This document shows, piece after piece, positions 1 through 8,358 of a stretch of 64,000 nt of DNA. Location: positions 214,273-278,272 of the forward strand of contig NZ_BCFL01000029.1 in NCBI RefSeq assembly GCF_002217755.1, in the 5' to 3' direction. The first letter of the stretch is position 1. Each line of letters starts with the position of its first letter. Position numbers and translations under genes: made by a program. Source of the stretch: Streptomyces hyaluromycini. GTDB lineage: Bacteria; Actinomycetota; Actinomycetes; Streptomycetales; Streptomycetaceae. Below the pieces are notes generated by a model. That model saw only the letters and a list, made by a program, of their open reading frames with translations, did not search any database and was not told where the DNA came from.

Positions 1-514
1 CCAGCATCGCGTCGTTCAACCCGTGCACCAGCCGCTGCCGCCCCGGCTCCAACCGGGCGGTGTGCAGCAACTCCTGCGCCCACATCAACGCGAGGTTGCC
101 CACCAGCAGCGCGCCGCCCGCCCCCAGCCGCTCGGCCCGCTCGTCCTCGCCCAGCCGGGCACGCATCACCCGATGGACAGCAGGGCGGCCCCGGCGGCTG
201 ACCGAGTCGTCCATGATGTCGTCGTGGATGAGGGCAAAGGCCACGAACAGCTCCAGCGACGCCGCCACACGCAACGCCGACGCCGCCTCCCCGTGTCCGC
301 CTGCGGCATGCCAGCCCACCACACACAGCAGCGCCCGGATCCGCTTCCCGCCTGCCGCCAAGAAGTCCCGCACGGTCTGCACCACCTCCGGCGGATACCC
401 CCGGCCGACCGCCGCACGGGCCTTTTCGGCAAGGAAATCCTCAAGCGCTGCATCGACCCGGCGCTGCACCTCGCGCAAATCCATCGCTTGCGCGTCGACC
501 ACACCCGAAGTCAC
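1..514 (-). CDS. Polyprenyl diphosphate synthase (partial, C-terminus outside window)
   Basis: Isoprenyl diphosphate synthase that would elongate allylic diphosphates with IPP (FPP/GGPP-type). About 171 residues of the N-terminal half are present; the gene runs off the left edge. The substrate-binding Gly-Gly-Lys-Arg lies at residues 55-58, and the first aspartate-rich motif HDDIMDDS at 97-104 is followed by RRGRPAVH, as in actinobacterial enzymes. The second Asp-rich motif would lie outside the window, so completeness and chain length cannot be judged. GTG at 514 was chosen because GGGAG lies about 13 nt upstream; ATG at 484 is an alternative. Family call is sure, product length is not. Confidence 0.9.
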   Translation of the reverse strand, partial: MTSGVVDAQAMDLREVQRRVDAALEDFLAEKARAAVGRGYPPEVVQTVRDFLAAGGKRIRALLCVVGWHAAGGHGEAASALRVAASLELFVAFALIHDDIMDDSVSRRGRPAVHRVMRARLGEDERAERLGAGGALLVGNLALMWAQELLHTARLEPGRQRLVHGLNDAML

Positions 515-1075
515 CGGTTCACCACTCCCGACCGGGCAGGTTCAGGCTCGGGCGGGACGGAGGGAGGTGATCGTGGGGGCTGCGTCCGGCATCAGGGCTC
601 TTGCGACAACCCGGGCTGTCGGCCGGCCGCGTCACCCAGTTGGTCTCCATGATCCCTCCAACGACCCAGATCGCTCAAGAACACGCGCCGAGGCATCCTC
701 TGCTTACACACACGGTATGGACGCCGGCGAACGAACTGTCCTGCCGGGAACGTTCGGGAGCTGTTGCCACCTTGTTCCGACATGCACATGTGACTGCGGT
801 CGCGAAACCCGACGAGGACCCGAGTCGACCTGGGCAGGGTCGGTCAGGACGGCCTGGACCGCTGCATCGACGGCTGCAGTCCCAGGCCCTGGCTCGCCCC
901 CCTGCGACACCGCGGGCTTCGTCAACTACCTCGTGCCACCCCTGCCAGCCGCTGAAGCAAGCCGGGGCACGGCACCTCGATTGGGATACGGGCCCAGATG
1001 TGCGGCCGGTCCGGCTCACCTCAACCCGGGTCAGCGCCCTTGCCCGAGTCGCCGGCCCTCACCTAGCCTGAGTTT
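515..1075. other. Gene-free stretch of about 560 bp
   Basis: No open frame here has convincing codon bias or a recognisable product; the overlapping frames on both strands look like GC-rich noise. It must hold the promoter of the leftward prenyl synthase and that of the rightward MFS gene. An 8-bp palindrome CACATGTG is near 783. I see no RNA gene or strong terminator. Confidence 0.5.
1040..1069 (+). promoter_or_regulatory. Probable promoter of the MFS gene (leaderless type)
   Basis: TTGCCC at 1040-1045 and TAGCCT at 1064-1069 are 18 bp apart, and the GTG start at 1076 lies 6 nt after the -10 box with no ribosome binding site. This is the layout of a leaderless actinobacterial transcript. 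Confidence 0.4.
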
Positions 1076-2278
1076 GTGCCGCTGATAAACAAAACCCGGA
1101 CGTACAACGCCGTGCCCGGCAACGCCCTCACCCGGCTCCGCATCGCGCTGACCGTCTTCTTCGCCATGGACGGCTTCGTCTTCGCCGGATGGGTCGTCCG
1201 CATCCCGGCCATCAAGGAACAGACCGGCGCCTCGGCCAGCGCCCTGGGACTCGCCCTGCTCGGCGTCTCGGCCGGAGCAGTGATCACGATGATGTTCACC
1301 GGACGGCTGTGCCGCCGCTACGGCGCCCACCCCGTGACCGTCGTCTGCGCCGTCCTGCTCTCCCTCAGCATCGCCCTGCCCCCGCTGACCCACTCGGTCC
1401 TGGCCCTCGGCGCCGTACTGCTCGTCTTCGGCAGCGCCTACGGCGGCATCAACGTGGCGTTCAACAGCGCCGCGGTCGACCTGGTACGCGCCCTCCGCCG
1501 CCCGGTCATGCCCAGTTTCCACGCCGCTTTCAGCCTGGGCGGCATGATCGGCGCCGGCCTGGGTTCGCTGATCGCCGGAGTGCTGTCCCCCACCCAGCAC
1601 CTGCTCTGCCTCACCGCGATCGGCCTGCTGGTCACCCTCCTCGCGGGCCGCACTCTCCTTCGCACTCCCCCTCCCGGCACGCCCGAGGACAACGCACCGC
1701 AGGCGGCGTCCGCACCCCACCGCCCGGCACCCCGCACCCGTCTGCTCGTCGTCACCTTCGGTCTGATCGCCCTGTGCACGGCCTACGGCGAGGGGGCCAT
1801 GGCCGACTGGAGCGCCCTGCACCTGGAGCAGGACCTCGGCGCCGCACCCGGCACGGCGGCCATCGGCTACTCCTGCTTCGCCCTCGCCATGACCGTCGGC
1901 CGGCTCAGCGGCACCAGACTGCTCGAGGTCCTGGGACAGACACGGACCCTGGTGTTCGGCGGCACGACCGCCGCGATCGGCATGCTGCTCGGCGCACTCG
2001 CCCCGGCCCTGTGGGCGGCCCTCCTCGGATTCGCGATCACCGGACTCGGCCTCGCCAACCTCTTCCCCGTCGCCGTCGAGCGCGCGGGCAGGCTGGCCGG
2101 CCCCGAAGGAGTCGCCGTCGCCTCCACCTTCGGCTACGGCGGCATGCTCCTGGGGCCGCCCGCCATCGGTTTCATGGCGGACTGGATCTCGCTGCCCACC
2201 GCCCTCACCACCGTCGCCGCACTCGCCGCCACCGCCGCGGCCATCGCACTCCTGACCCGGCGCACGGCAGGGCACTGA
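1076..2278 (+). CDS. MFS transporter, 12-TM type
   Basis: Major facilitator superfamily membrane protein of 400 aa, probably an exporter of small molecules. The hydrophobic segments fit 12 helices, with a loop GRLCRRYG near residue 77 resembling the conserved loop between helices 2 and 3, and a polar central linker (about residues 200-225). The closing segment is rich in Gly and Ala as in YbjJ-like members. GTG at 1076 is used: no Shine-Dalgarno is present but a promoter ends 6 nt upstream. It stands alone between a divergent prenyl synthase and a convergent hydrolase. Substrate cannot be told from the sequence. Confidence 0.85.
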   Translation: MPLINKTRTYNAVPGNALTRLRIALTVFFAMDGFVFAGWVVRIPAIKEQTGASASALGLALLGVSAGAVITMMFTGRLCRRYGAHPVTVVCAVLLSLSIALPPLTHSVLALGAVLLVFGSAYGGINVAFNSAAVDLVRALRRPVMPSFHAAFSLGGMIGAGLGSLIAGVLSPTQHLLCLTAIGLLVTLLAGRTLLRTPPPGTPEDNAPQAASAPHRPAPRTRLLVVTFGLIALCTAYGEGAMADWSALHLEQDLGAAPGTAAIGYSCFALAMTVGRLSGTRLLEVLGQTRTLVFGGTTAAIGMLLGALAPALWAALLGFAITGLGLANLFPVAVERAGRLAGPEGVAVASTFGYGGMLLGPPAIGFMADWISLPTALTTVAALAATAAAIALLTRRTAGH

Positions 2279-2309
2279 CCGAGGTCTCCGCCCGCTCCGC
2301 CGTGCCGCC

Positions 2310-4055
2310 TCAGTCCAGCAGCCCCGGCTCCCGTACCGACTCCAGTACCCCGGCGAGTCTCGCCGTGTCGGCGGCGGTCCATCCCGGTGGACTCGTGATC
2401 TCCGCCCACGCGCTCGTCGGCAGGGTCCCGTACCGGTGGCCGAATCCGTCCGGCACGCTGTCGGCGCCGGCCAGGTCGCACGCCACCTGCCAGAACGTCA
2501 GCAGCGGATACCACTGCATCGCCGGTGAGACGTCCCGGGCCCGCGGCCGGTCCAGCCAGTCCGGCTTGCGGAAGGCGAGGTCGGGCGACCACCAGACGAC
2601 CGGGTCGGAGCCGTTCTGGAGGTAGACCGCGCGGGGCTCGCCCCAGGGCGCGGCCGGGATGCCGTAGTCGGCGGGCACCTGTGCGAAGCGCACGTGCGCC
2701 CCGTCGTCGACCACCGGACGCCATTCGGGGCTGCCCGGCTGCCGCTGGGCGGTGACCGTCTTCCACAGCGGGTTGTCGTAGGTCGGCCCGACGAACAGTG
2801 CGCCCCCGGTCTCCGCGACGAGCGTGGACAGGGAGCCGTTCAGGGCGGACTCCATGGAGAAGGAGCCGAGGCTCTCCCCGTAGACGAGGAGCCGGGGGCG
2901 GGAGCCGGCGGGGAGCGTTCGCCACTTGGCGTAGACGGCGTCGAAGAGGGCACGTCCGGTGTCGGCGGCCTCGTCCTCGGTGAGCGCGGAGACCCAGCTC
3001 GGGAGGTAGGAGTACTGCATGGCGACCTGCGCGGTGTCGCCGCCCCACATGTACTCCAGGGGCTTGCTGCCCTGGTCGTTGATCCAGCCGGTGCCGGTGG
3101 TGCCCATGACGGCGAGGATGCTGCGGGAGAAGCCGCCGGTGCGTTCGAGTTCGCGTACGGCGAGGGCGGCGCGTTCGTCGAGGCTGTCGGCGGAGCGCAG
3201 GCCGACGTAGACCCGTACCGGATCCTCGGCCGGGCGGCCGGTGAAGGCCGCGATGTCGGTGCGGGGTGTGGCCGTGCCGACGAAGTCGCGGCCCTTGGCG
3301 CCCAGCGTGTCCCAGGGCGCCGCGGACTCCGGGCTGCCGGACAGGGTGGGCAGGCCGGGCTGGTGGACGCCCTCGGCGGTGCCCTGGTCCGCGAGGGACG
3401 CGGCGCTCTCGATCGCGTCCAGTGCCCCGCGCAGCAGGAAGCCCTGGACGACTCCGACGATCACGAACGCGGCGAGGGCGACCCCGGTGGCGTACGCGAC
3501 GGGGCGTGGCAGGTGGGCGCCGAACGCGCGGGCGGCGAGGCGGGTGCCGAGCCGTACCGTACGGCCGGCCAGCAGCAGCAGCGTCCCGACCACCGCGGCC
3601 ACCACCGGGACGAGCGCCCACTGCCACCAGACGATGTGCGGGGGCAGGGTGACCGCCCGGCGGACCTGGCCCTCCCAGCGGACGCTCCAGGCGGTGACGG
3701 TGACCACCGCGGCGGCGCCGAGCACGCCCAGGGCGGCCCAGAGGGTACGGCGGACCCGCGGGCGGATGCGGGCGCCGGCCCAGCGGAGCAGCAGCCGGGC
3801 GACGGTCTCCAGTACCGCACCGACGGCGTAGCCGACGGCCGCCGAGACGCCGGCCGCGAGTCCCTGGAGCCACCAGGCCCGTGGGAGCAGGGACGGGGTG
3901 AGGGACAGGCAGTAGCACAGGACCGCCACCCCGGTTCCGCCCCAGCACGGCCGCCGCCGGACCACCCGGTCGGGGCCCGTGTACCGGCGCACCCGCTCCG
4001 CCGTCCGCCGGGTCCATTCCTTCGTACGATTCAGAGCCCTGCCCGCACCACTCAC
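2310..4055 (-). CDS. Membrane-anchored alpha/beta-hydrolase family protein (Abhydrolase_9 type)
   Basis: 581-aa protein with an N-terminal half of about four to five membrane segments (residues 40-210) and a C-terminal alpha/beta-hydrolase domain. The nucleophile elbow GESLGS is at 393-398, inside a segment (LLVYGESLGSFSME) typical of the PF10081/PF15420 pair. The catalytic domain probably lies outside the membrane; substrate is unknown (lipid ester or wax-type substrates are guesses). GTG at 4055 is preferred over longer frames because GAGGTGG lies 8 nt upstream and the upstream residues look non-coding. It converges with the MFS gene, with 31 bp between the stops. Confidence 0.85.
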   Translation of the reverse strand: MSGAGRALNRTKEWTRRTAERVRRYTGPDRVVRRRPCWGGTGVAVLCYCLSLTPSLLPRAWWLQGLAAGVSAAVGYAVGAVLETVARLLLRWAGARIRPRVRRTLWAALGVLGAAAVVTVTAWSVRWEGQVRRAVTLPPHIVWWQWALVPVVAAVVGTLLLLAGRTVRLGTRLAARAFGAHLPRPVAYATGVALAAFVIVGVVQGFLLRGALDAIESAASLADQGTAEGVHQPGLPTLSGSPESAAPWDTLGAKGRDFVGTATPRTDIAAFTGRPAEDPVRVYVGLRSADSLDERAALAVRELERTGGFSRSILAVMGTTGTGWINDQGSKPLEYMWGGDTAQVAMQYSYLPSWVSALTEDEAADTGRALFDAVYAKWRTLPAGSRPRLLVYGESLGSFSMESALNGSLSTLVAETGGALFVGPTYDNPLWKTVTAQRQPGSPEWRPVVDDGAHVRFAQVPADYGIPAAPWGEPRAVYLQNGSDPVVWWSPDLAFRKPDWLDRPRARDVSPAMQWYPLLTFWQVACDLAGADSVPDGFGHRYGTLPTSAWAEITSPPGWTAADTARLAGVLESVREPGLLD

Positions 4056-4254
4056 TTGGCCACCTCGGGACCACGATCGGCCACCGCACCCGCCGCCGCA
4101 TCCGGAAGATCCTTCAGCACCGCACTCCGTCCGGGAAAAGGTGCAGAGCCTCGCGGGGTATCCCATCGTGGTGGACATGGCCGAGGCCCGGACGACCGAG
4201 AATCCCCGCTCCGCACCGCCCGCGACCAGGCCGAGGCCGCCCACGCGGACCGCG

Positions 4255-4470
4255 CCGGTGGCCGGGTCGGCGGCCGGTGCCGGGGTGTTCGCCTTCCCCG
4301 GGCCGGATCCGGACGCGGTCGTCACCCACGACCGCACCACCCGAGCCGGCACCCTGCCGCGGAAGCCGGGCGTCGAGGTCGTCACCGTCGTCGGCGCCGG
4401 ACCGGGCCGGGGGCGCGGCGGCGGGCACTGTACGAGCTGCCCGCCGCCGCGCGACCCGGCCGGGTCCTGA
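4255..4470 (+). pseudogene. Decayed C-terminal remnant of arginine deiminase (arcA-like)
   Basis: One plus-strand frame between two unrelated genes ends in residues matching the C-terminus of arginine deiminase: THDRTTRAGTLPRKPGVEVV, then GAGPGRGRGGGHC, then SCPPPRDP and a stop. In intact enzymes these read roughly YDRNTxTNTLLRKxGxEV, GxELGRGRGGxxCM and TCPIxRDP. The position of the catalytic cysteine (GGGHC) is kept, but many neighbours are changed and the N-terminal three quarters are absent or unrecognisable. No start codon with a ribosome site precedes it. Family assignment comes from my recognition of the motif order, not a search. Confidence 0.72.
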
Positions 4471-4483
4471 CACCCTGCCCGGC

Positions 4484-5188
4484 ATGCCGATCCCCCGGCT
4501 CCCCACCCGTACCGCCGTGGCGGCGGTGGTGGCCGTCCTGGTGCCGGCGAATCTGCTGGACAACCGCTGGGCCGGGTCCTGGATCCTGCTCACCGCGGTC
4601 GTCGCCTCGGCCGTTCTGGTGGGGCTGCTGTTCTGGGCCGGGGGCAGCTGGTCGGAGCTCGGGCTGGGCCGGAACACCCTTGCGGACGGGGTGCGTTGGG
4701 CGGCGGCCCTGATCGGGATCGTCGCGGCGGTCTATCTGTGCGCGGCCCTGCTGCCGGTCACCCGCGGGCTGTTCGCGGACCAGCGTACGGACGCGCTGAG
4801 CGGCTCGGAGATCGCCTTCAAGGCACTGGTCGCGGTGCCCGTGGGGACGGTGCTGCTGGAGGAGACGGCCTTCCGCGGGGTGCTGTTCGCGCTGCTGTGC
4901 CGCCTGCGCTCGGCCACGACGGCGGCCGTCCTCTCCTCCGTGCTCTTCGGCCTCTGGCACATCCTGCCCTCGCTGAACCTCAACAAGGACAAGCCGACGC
5001 TGGGTTCGCTCTTCGGGCACTCGGTGGCCGGGGCGGTCCTGGTGGACATCGGCGCCGTGCTGTTCACGGCCGTGGCGGGCTGTCTGCTGTGCTGGCTGCG
5101 TGACCGCAGCGGCTCCCTGCTGGCGCCGATGGCCCTGCACTGGGCGGTCAACGCTCTGGGGTACGCCGTGGGGTTCCTGTTGCGCTAG
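4484..5188 (+). CDS. CPBP family intramembrane metalloprotease
   Basis: Membrane protein of 234 aa in the CAAX-protease/bacteriocin-processing (Abi/CPBP) family. The glutamate motif EETAFR is at 126-131, FGLWH at 155-159, and HWAVN near the C-terminus supplies the further histidine and asparagine; these lie in hydrophobic helices. Members cleave or handle peptides within the membrane; the substrate here is unknown. ATG at 4484 begins right after the arginine deiminase remnant; there is no clear ribosome site, and GACACCCT lies about 8 nt upstream, so translation may be leaderless. Confidence 0.9.
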   Translation: MPIPRLPTRTAVAAVVAVLVPANLLDNRWAGSWILLTAVVASAVLVGLLFWAGGSWSELGLGRNTLADGVRWAAALIGIVAAVYLCAALLPVTRGLFADQRTDALSGSEIAFKALVAVPVGTVLLEETAFRGVLFALLCRLRSATTAAVLSSVLFGLWHILPSLNLNKDKPTLGSLFGHSVAGAVLVDIGAVLFTAVAGCLLCWLRDRSGSLLAPMALHWAVNALGYAVGFLLR

Positions 5189-5224
5189 CTCCGGGATCGG
5201 CGGCGCATCCGGCAGACTCGCGGC

Positions 5225-5989
5225 ATGAAGACTGCCGATTTCCTCGAGATCCTCGACCGGGAGGGCCGGTTGCTGGCCGCGGCCGCGCTGGAGGCGGGGC
5301 TCGACGCCCCGGTGCCCACCTGCCCGGACTGGCAGGTACGCGACCTGCTGCGGCACACCGGTACCGTCCACCGGTGGGCCGCCGGTGTCGTGGCCGACGC
5401 CGAAACCTCGCCCCGCGCCTTCCCGGACCCGCCGGACATCGACGACACCGAGCTGGTCACCTGGTACCGGGAGGGCCACCGCCTGCTCGTCGACACCCTG
5501 GACGGCGCACCGCAGGACATGACGTGCTGGACCTTCCACCCCGCCCCGGTCTCCTCACCGCTGGCCTTCTGGCTCCGCCGGCAGGCCCATGAGACGACCG
5601 TCCACCGGTACGACGCCGAGACCGCACGGGGTGGCCCGGTGTCCCCGGTCGGCACGGGCTTCGCGGTCGACGGCATCGACGAACTGCTGCGCGGCTTCCA
5701 CGCCCGCGCCCGCAGCCGGGTCCGCAGCGAGCACCCGCGGGTGCTGCGGGTGCGCACGGTGGACGCGGACGGGGTATGGACGGTACGGCTGTCGGCACGA
5801 CCGCCGGTCACGGAACTCGGCACACCCCATGCCGGCACACCCCATGCCGGCGCACCCGATGGCGCGACGGCCGAACTCTCCGGCCCCGCAGATCAGTTGT
5901 ACCTGGCCCTGTGGAACCGGGTGCCGGTGCCGACGGTGACCGGCGACCCGGAACTGGCCGAGCTCTGGCTGACGAACTCCGGTATCTGA
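5225..5989 (+). CDS. Maleylpyruvate isomerase-type mycothiol-dependent protein (MDMPI/DinB fold)
   Basis: 254-aa protein of the mycothiol-dependent maleylpyruvate isomerase family, a DinB-like four-helix fold with a metal site. TCPDWQVRDLLRHTG (residues 32-46) and HETTVHRYDAE (about 122-132) are the usual family motifs supplying metal-binding histidines. The C-terminal half (from about 170) is the small MDMPI C domain. A short in-frame tandem repeat GTPHAG/GTPHAG (nt 5820-5847) sits in a loop there. Exact reaction unknown; many members act on mycothiol conjugates. CAGACT 6-7 nt before the ATG suggests a leaderless mRNA. Confidence 0.88.
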   Translation: MKTADFLEILDREGRLLAAAALEAGLDAPVPTCPDWQVRDLLRHTGTVHRWAAGVVADAETSPRAFPDPPDIDDTELVTWYREGHRLLVDTLDGAPQDMTCWTFHPAPVSSPLAFWLRRQAHETTVHRYDAETARGGPVSPVGTGFAVDGIDELLRGFHARARSRVRSEHPRVLRVRTVDADGVWTVRLSARPPVTELGTPHAGTPHAGAPDGATAELSGPADQLYLALWNRVPVPTVTGDPELAELWLTNSGI

Positions 5990-6036
5990 CCGTCTGGTTC
6001 AGCAACCGCCCGGCGCTCCGCGGCGACCGGCCGGGC

Positions 6037-6438
6037 TCAGCGGGCTTCGGCGGCCAGCATCCGGGTGAGCACCGCGCGCTGCACCGGCAGCACCTCGCCG
6101 TGCAGCGCGCGCCCCTTGCCGGTGAGCGCCACCCGCACGCCCCGCCGGTCCTCCGGGCACATGGCCCGCTCGACCAGGCCGTCCTTCTCCAGGCGGGCGA
6201 TCAGCCGGGACAGCGCGCTCTGGCTGAGATGCACCCGCTCGGCGATCTCCTGTACGCGGAAGCTGCAGGCGCCGTCCGCGGCCGGACCGTCGGAGAGCAG
6301 GTCGAGGACCTCGAAGTCACTGGCGCACAGGCCGTGGCCGTGCAGGACACGGTCGAGCTCGCACTGGGTGCGGGCGTGCAGGGCCAGGATGCCCCGCCAT
6401 TGCTCCACGAGCGCCTGCTCGGGCTTCGTCGCCGCCAT
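6037..6438 (-). CDS. MarR family transcriptional regulator
   Basis: 133-aa winged-helix regulator. The recognition helix region VHLSQSALSRLIARLEKDGLVER and the wing PEDRRGVRVALTGKG (together residues 70-110) are typical of MarR proteins, which bind palindromes as dimers and release them when ligand binds. It is divergent from a DHA2 multidrug-type exporter starting at 6525, and palindromes lie in the 86-bp interval, so it most likely represses that exporter and perhaps itself. ATG at 6438 is the first start consistent with family length. Confidence 0.9.
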   Translation of the reverse strand: MAATKPEQALVEQWRGILALHARTQCELDRVLHGHGLCASDFEVLDLLSDGPAADGACSFRVQEIAERVHLSQSALSRLIARLEKDGLVERAMCPEDRRGVRVALTGKGRALHGEVLPVQRAVLTRMLAAEAR

Positions 6439-6488
6439 CCCGGCACCGTAGCAGAGAAAGCGGATTGTTGCACCGTAATTAAATGCGT

Positions 6489-6516
6489 TTGCATCCGATG
6501 CATGTGCATGTAGTGT
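6489..6516 (+). promoter_or_regulatory. Promoter with overlapping palindromes (likely MarR operator)
   Basis: TTGCAT (6489-6494) and TAGTGT (6511-6516) are 16 bp apart, and ATG 6525 follows 8 nt after the -10 box. Between the boxes lie two overlapping inverted repeats: GCAT-CCG-ATGC (6491-6501) and ATGCA-TG-TGCAT (6498-6509). A repressor bound there would block the exporter promoter. Confidence 0.6.
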
Positions 6517-6524
6517 CTGGGGTC

Positions 6525-8000
6525 ATGACCTCTCCGCTCACCGCCCCCGCTTCCGAGGGACGCTGGACTCCCCGGCTCTGGGGCACGCTGCTGGTGCTCT
6601 GCGCCGCCATGTTCCTGGACGCGCTGGATGTGTCGATGGTCGGCGTCGCCCTGCCGTCGATCGGCTCCGACCTGCACCTCTCCACCTCGACGCTGCAATG
6701 GATCGTCAGCGGCTACATCCTGGGGTACGGCGGCCTGCTCCTGCTCGGCGGCCGCACCGCCGACCTCCTCGGCCGACGCCAGGTGTTCCTCGTGGCCCTC
6801 GGCATCTTCGCGCTCGCCTCGCTCCTCGGCGGCCTGGTCGACTCGGGCCCGCTGCTGATCGCCAGCCGCTTCATCAAGGGACTCAGCGCGGCCTTCACCG
6901 CGCCGGCCGGGCTCTCGATCATCACGACCACCTTCCCCGAGGGCCCGCTGCGCAACCGCGCCCTCTCCATCTACACCACCTGCGCGGCCACCGGCTTCTC
7001 CATGGGCCTGGTGCTGTCCGGCCTGCTCACCGAGGCGAGCTGGCGCTTCACCATGCTGCTGCCCGCCCCCATCGCCCTGATCGCGCTCCTCGCCGGCCTC
7101 AGGCTGCTGCCGCGCAGCTCCCGCGAACGCGACCACAACGGCTACGACATCCCCGGCGCGATCCTCGGCACCGCCTCCATGCTGCTCCTGGTGTTCACCG
7201 TCGTGGAGGCCCCGCAGGTCGGCTGGGCGTCGGCCCGCACCCTCCTCTCCTTCCTCGCGGTCGCCGTCCTGCTCACCGTCTTCGTCCAGGTAGAACGCCG
7301 CTCCCCCGGCCCGCTCATCCGCCTCGGCGTGCTCCGCTCGGGCAACCAGGTCCGTGCCCAGCTCGGCGCGATCGCCTTCTTCGGCTCGTACGTCGGCTTC
7401 CAGTTCCTGACCACCCTGTACATGCAGTCCGTGCTCGGCTGGTCGGCGCTGCACACCGCCCTGGCCTTCCTGCCGGCGGGCGCGCTGGTGGCGGTGTCGT
7501 CGACCAGGGTCGGAGCGGTCGTGGACCGCTTCGGCACCCCGCGGCTGATAGCGGCCGGCTTCGCGTTCATGGCTCTCGGATACGCCCTGTTCCTGCGCGT
7601 CGACCTGGACCCGGTCTACGCGGCGGTCATCCTGCCGTCGATGCTGCTGATCGGCGCGGCCTGCGCCCTGGTCTTCCCCTCCCTCAACATCCAGGCCACC
7701 AACGGCGTCGACGACCACGAGCAGGGCATGGTCTCCGGGCTCCTCAACACCTCGGTGCAGGTGGGCGGTGCGATCTTCCTGGCGATCGTCACGGCCGTGG
7801 TCACCGCGGGCGCGCCCGCCCACGCCACTCCGCAGGCGGTGCTCGACAGCTACCGTCCCGGGTTCGTGGTGGTCACGGGTGTGGCCCTCGCCGGGCTGCT
7901 GATCACGCTCACGGGGCTGCGGGCCCAACGTCCGCAGGAGACCGTCGTGATCGCCAAGTCCACCTCCCTGGAGGCGGAGCGCGTGTCCGCGCGCGACTGA
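6525..8000 (+). CDS. MFS transporter, DHA2 (EmrB/QacA-like) 14-TM exporter
   Basis: 491-aa membrane transporter. MFLDALDVSMVGVALPSIG near residue 26 and the loop GGRTADLLGRR (about 75-85) are the DHA2 signatures for helices 1 and 2-3; total hydrophobic segments fit 14 helices. Such proteins export drugs or toxic metabolites by proton exchange. An upstream in-frame ATG at 6483 was rejected because ATG 6525 has a -10 box 8 nt before it and the operator lies between the two. It is divergent from the MarR gene and followed by a strong hairpin terminator. Confidence 0.9.
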   Translation: MTSPLTAPASEGRWTPRLWGTLLVLCAAMFLDALDVSMVGVALPSIGSDLHLSTSTLQWIVSGYILGYGGLLLLGGRTADLLGRRQVFLVALGIFALASLLGGLVDSGPLLIASRFIKGLSAAFTAPAGLSIITTTFPEGPLRNRALSIYTTCAATGFSMGLVLSGLLTEASWRFTMLLPAPIALIALLAGLRLLPRSSRERDHNGYDIPGAILGTASMLLLVFTVVEAPQVGWASARTLLSFLAVAVLLTVFVQVERRSPGPLIRLGVLRSGNQVRAQLGAIAFFGSYVGFQFLTTLYMQSVLGWSALHTALAFLPAGALVAVSSTRVGAVVDRFGTPRLIAAGFAFMALGYALFLRVDLDPVYAAVILPSMLLIGAACALVFPSLNIQATNGVDDHEQGMVSGLLNTSVQVGGAIFLAIVTAVVTAGAPAHATPQAVLDSYRPGFVVVTGVALAGLLITLTGLRAQRPQETVVIAKSTSLEAERVSARD

Positions 8001-8018
8001 ACGGGGACGCCTCCGAAC

Positions 8019-8055
8019 GTGCGCCCGGCGGGGCCTGTTGCCCCGCCGGGCGCAC
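8019..8055 (+). terminator. Hairpin terminator after the DHA2 exporter
   Basis: Perfect 16-bp inverted repeat (GTGCGCCCGGCGGGGC and its complement) around a CTGTT loop, 19 bp past the exporter stop codon. Confidence 0.85.
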
Positions 8056-8073
8056 GGCTGTGAGACTGCCCGG

Positions 8074-8358
8074 ATGACGATGCACGGGGGACGGCGCGGT
8101 CAGGCCGAGCGGGACGCGATCACCGTCGAGATCGGATACGCGCTGTGCAGCGCGGTGTTCGCGGCCTTGCTCGGCTTCGGGGCGGTGGCCGGTCCGGCGC
8201 TCCTGTTCGACCTGCCCCGCGGCCTGGAGCGTGCGCTGCCCGTCGTGGGCACGGTGCTCGCGGCCGTGCTGTTCCTCGCCCGGGTCGTCAGCGTGCTGGT
8301 CCGTTTCCAGCGCTCGGCTCAGCCCAGCCAGCCCGGTCGCACCAGCCCCGACTCGTAG
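8074..8358 (+). CDS. Small two-helix membrane protein (DUF6332-like)
   Basis: 94-aa protein with a charged N-terminus (RGQAERDAITVEIGYAL) and two hydrophobic segments (about residues 25-45 and 55-75), a pattern seen in small Streptomyces membrane proteins that I recall as DUF6332. ATG at 8074 follows GAGACT by about 7 nt, a leaderless layout. Its last 40 bp overlap the 3' end of the convergent response regulator gene. Function unknown. Confidence 0.7.
   Translation: MTMHGGRRGQAERDAITVEIGYALCSAVFAALLGFGAVAGPALLFDLPRGLERALPVVGTVLAAVLFLARVVSVLVRFQRSAQPSQPGRTSPDS

Noticed and set aside
515..1075. Overlapping long frames on both strands before the MFS gene
   Set aside because: They lack codon bias and homology-like patterns and contradict the clear promoter at 1040-1069.
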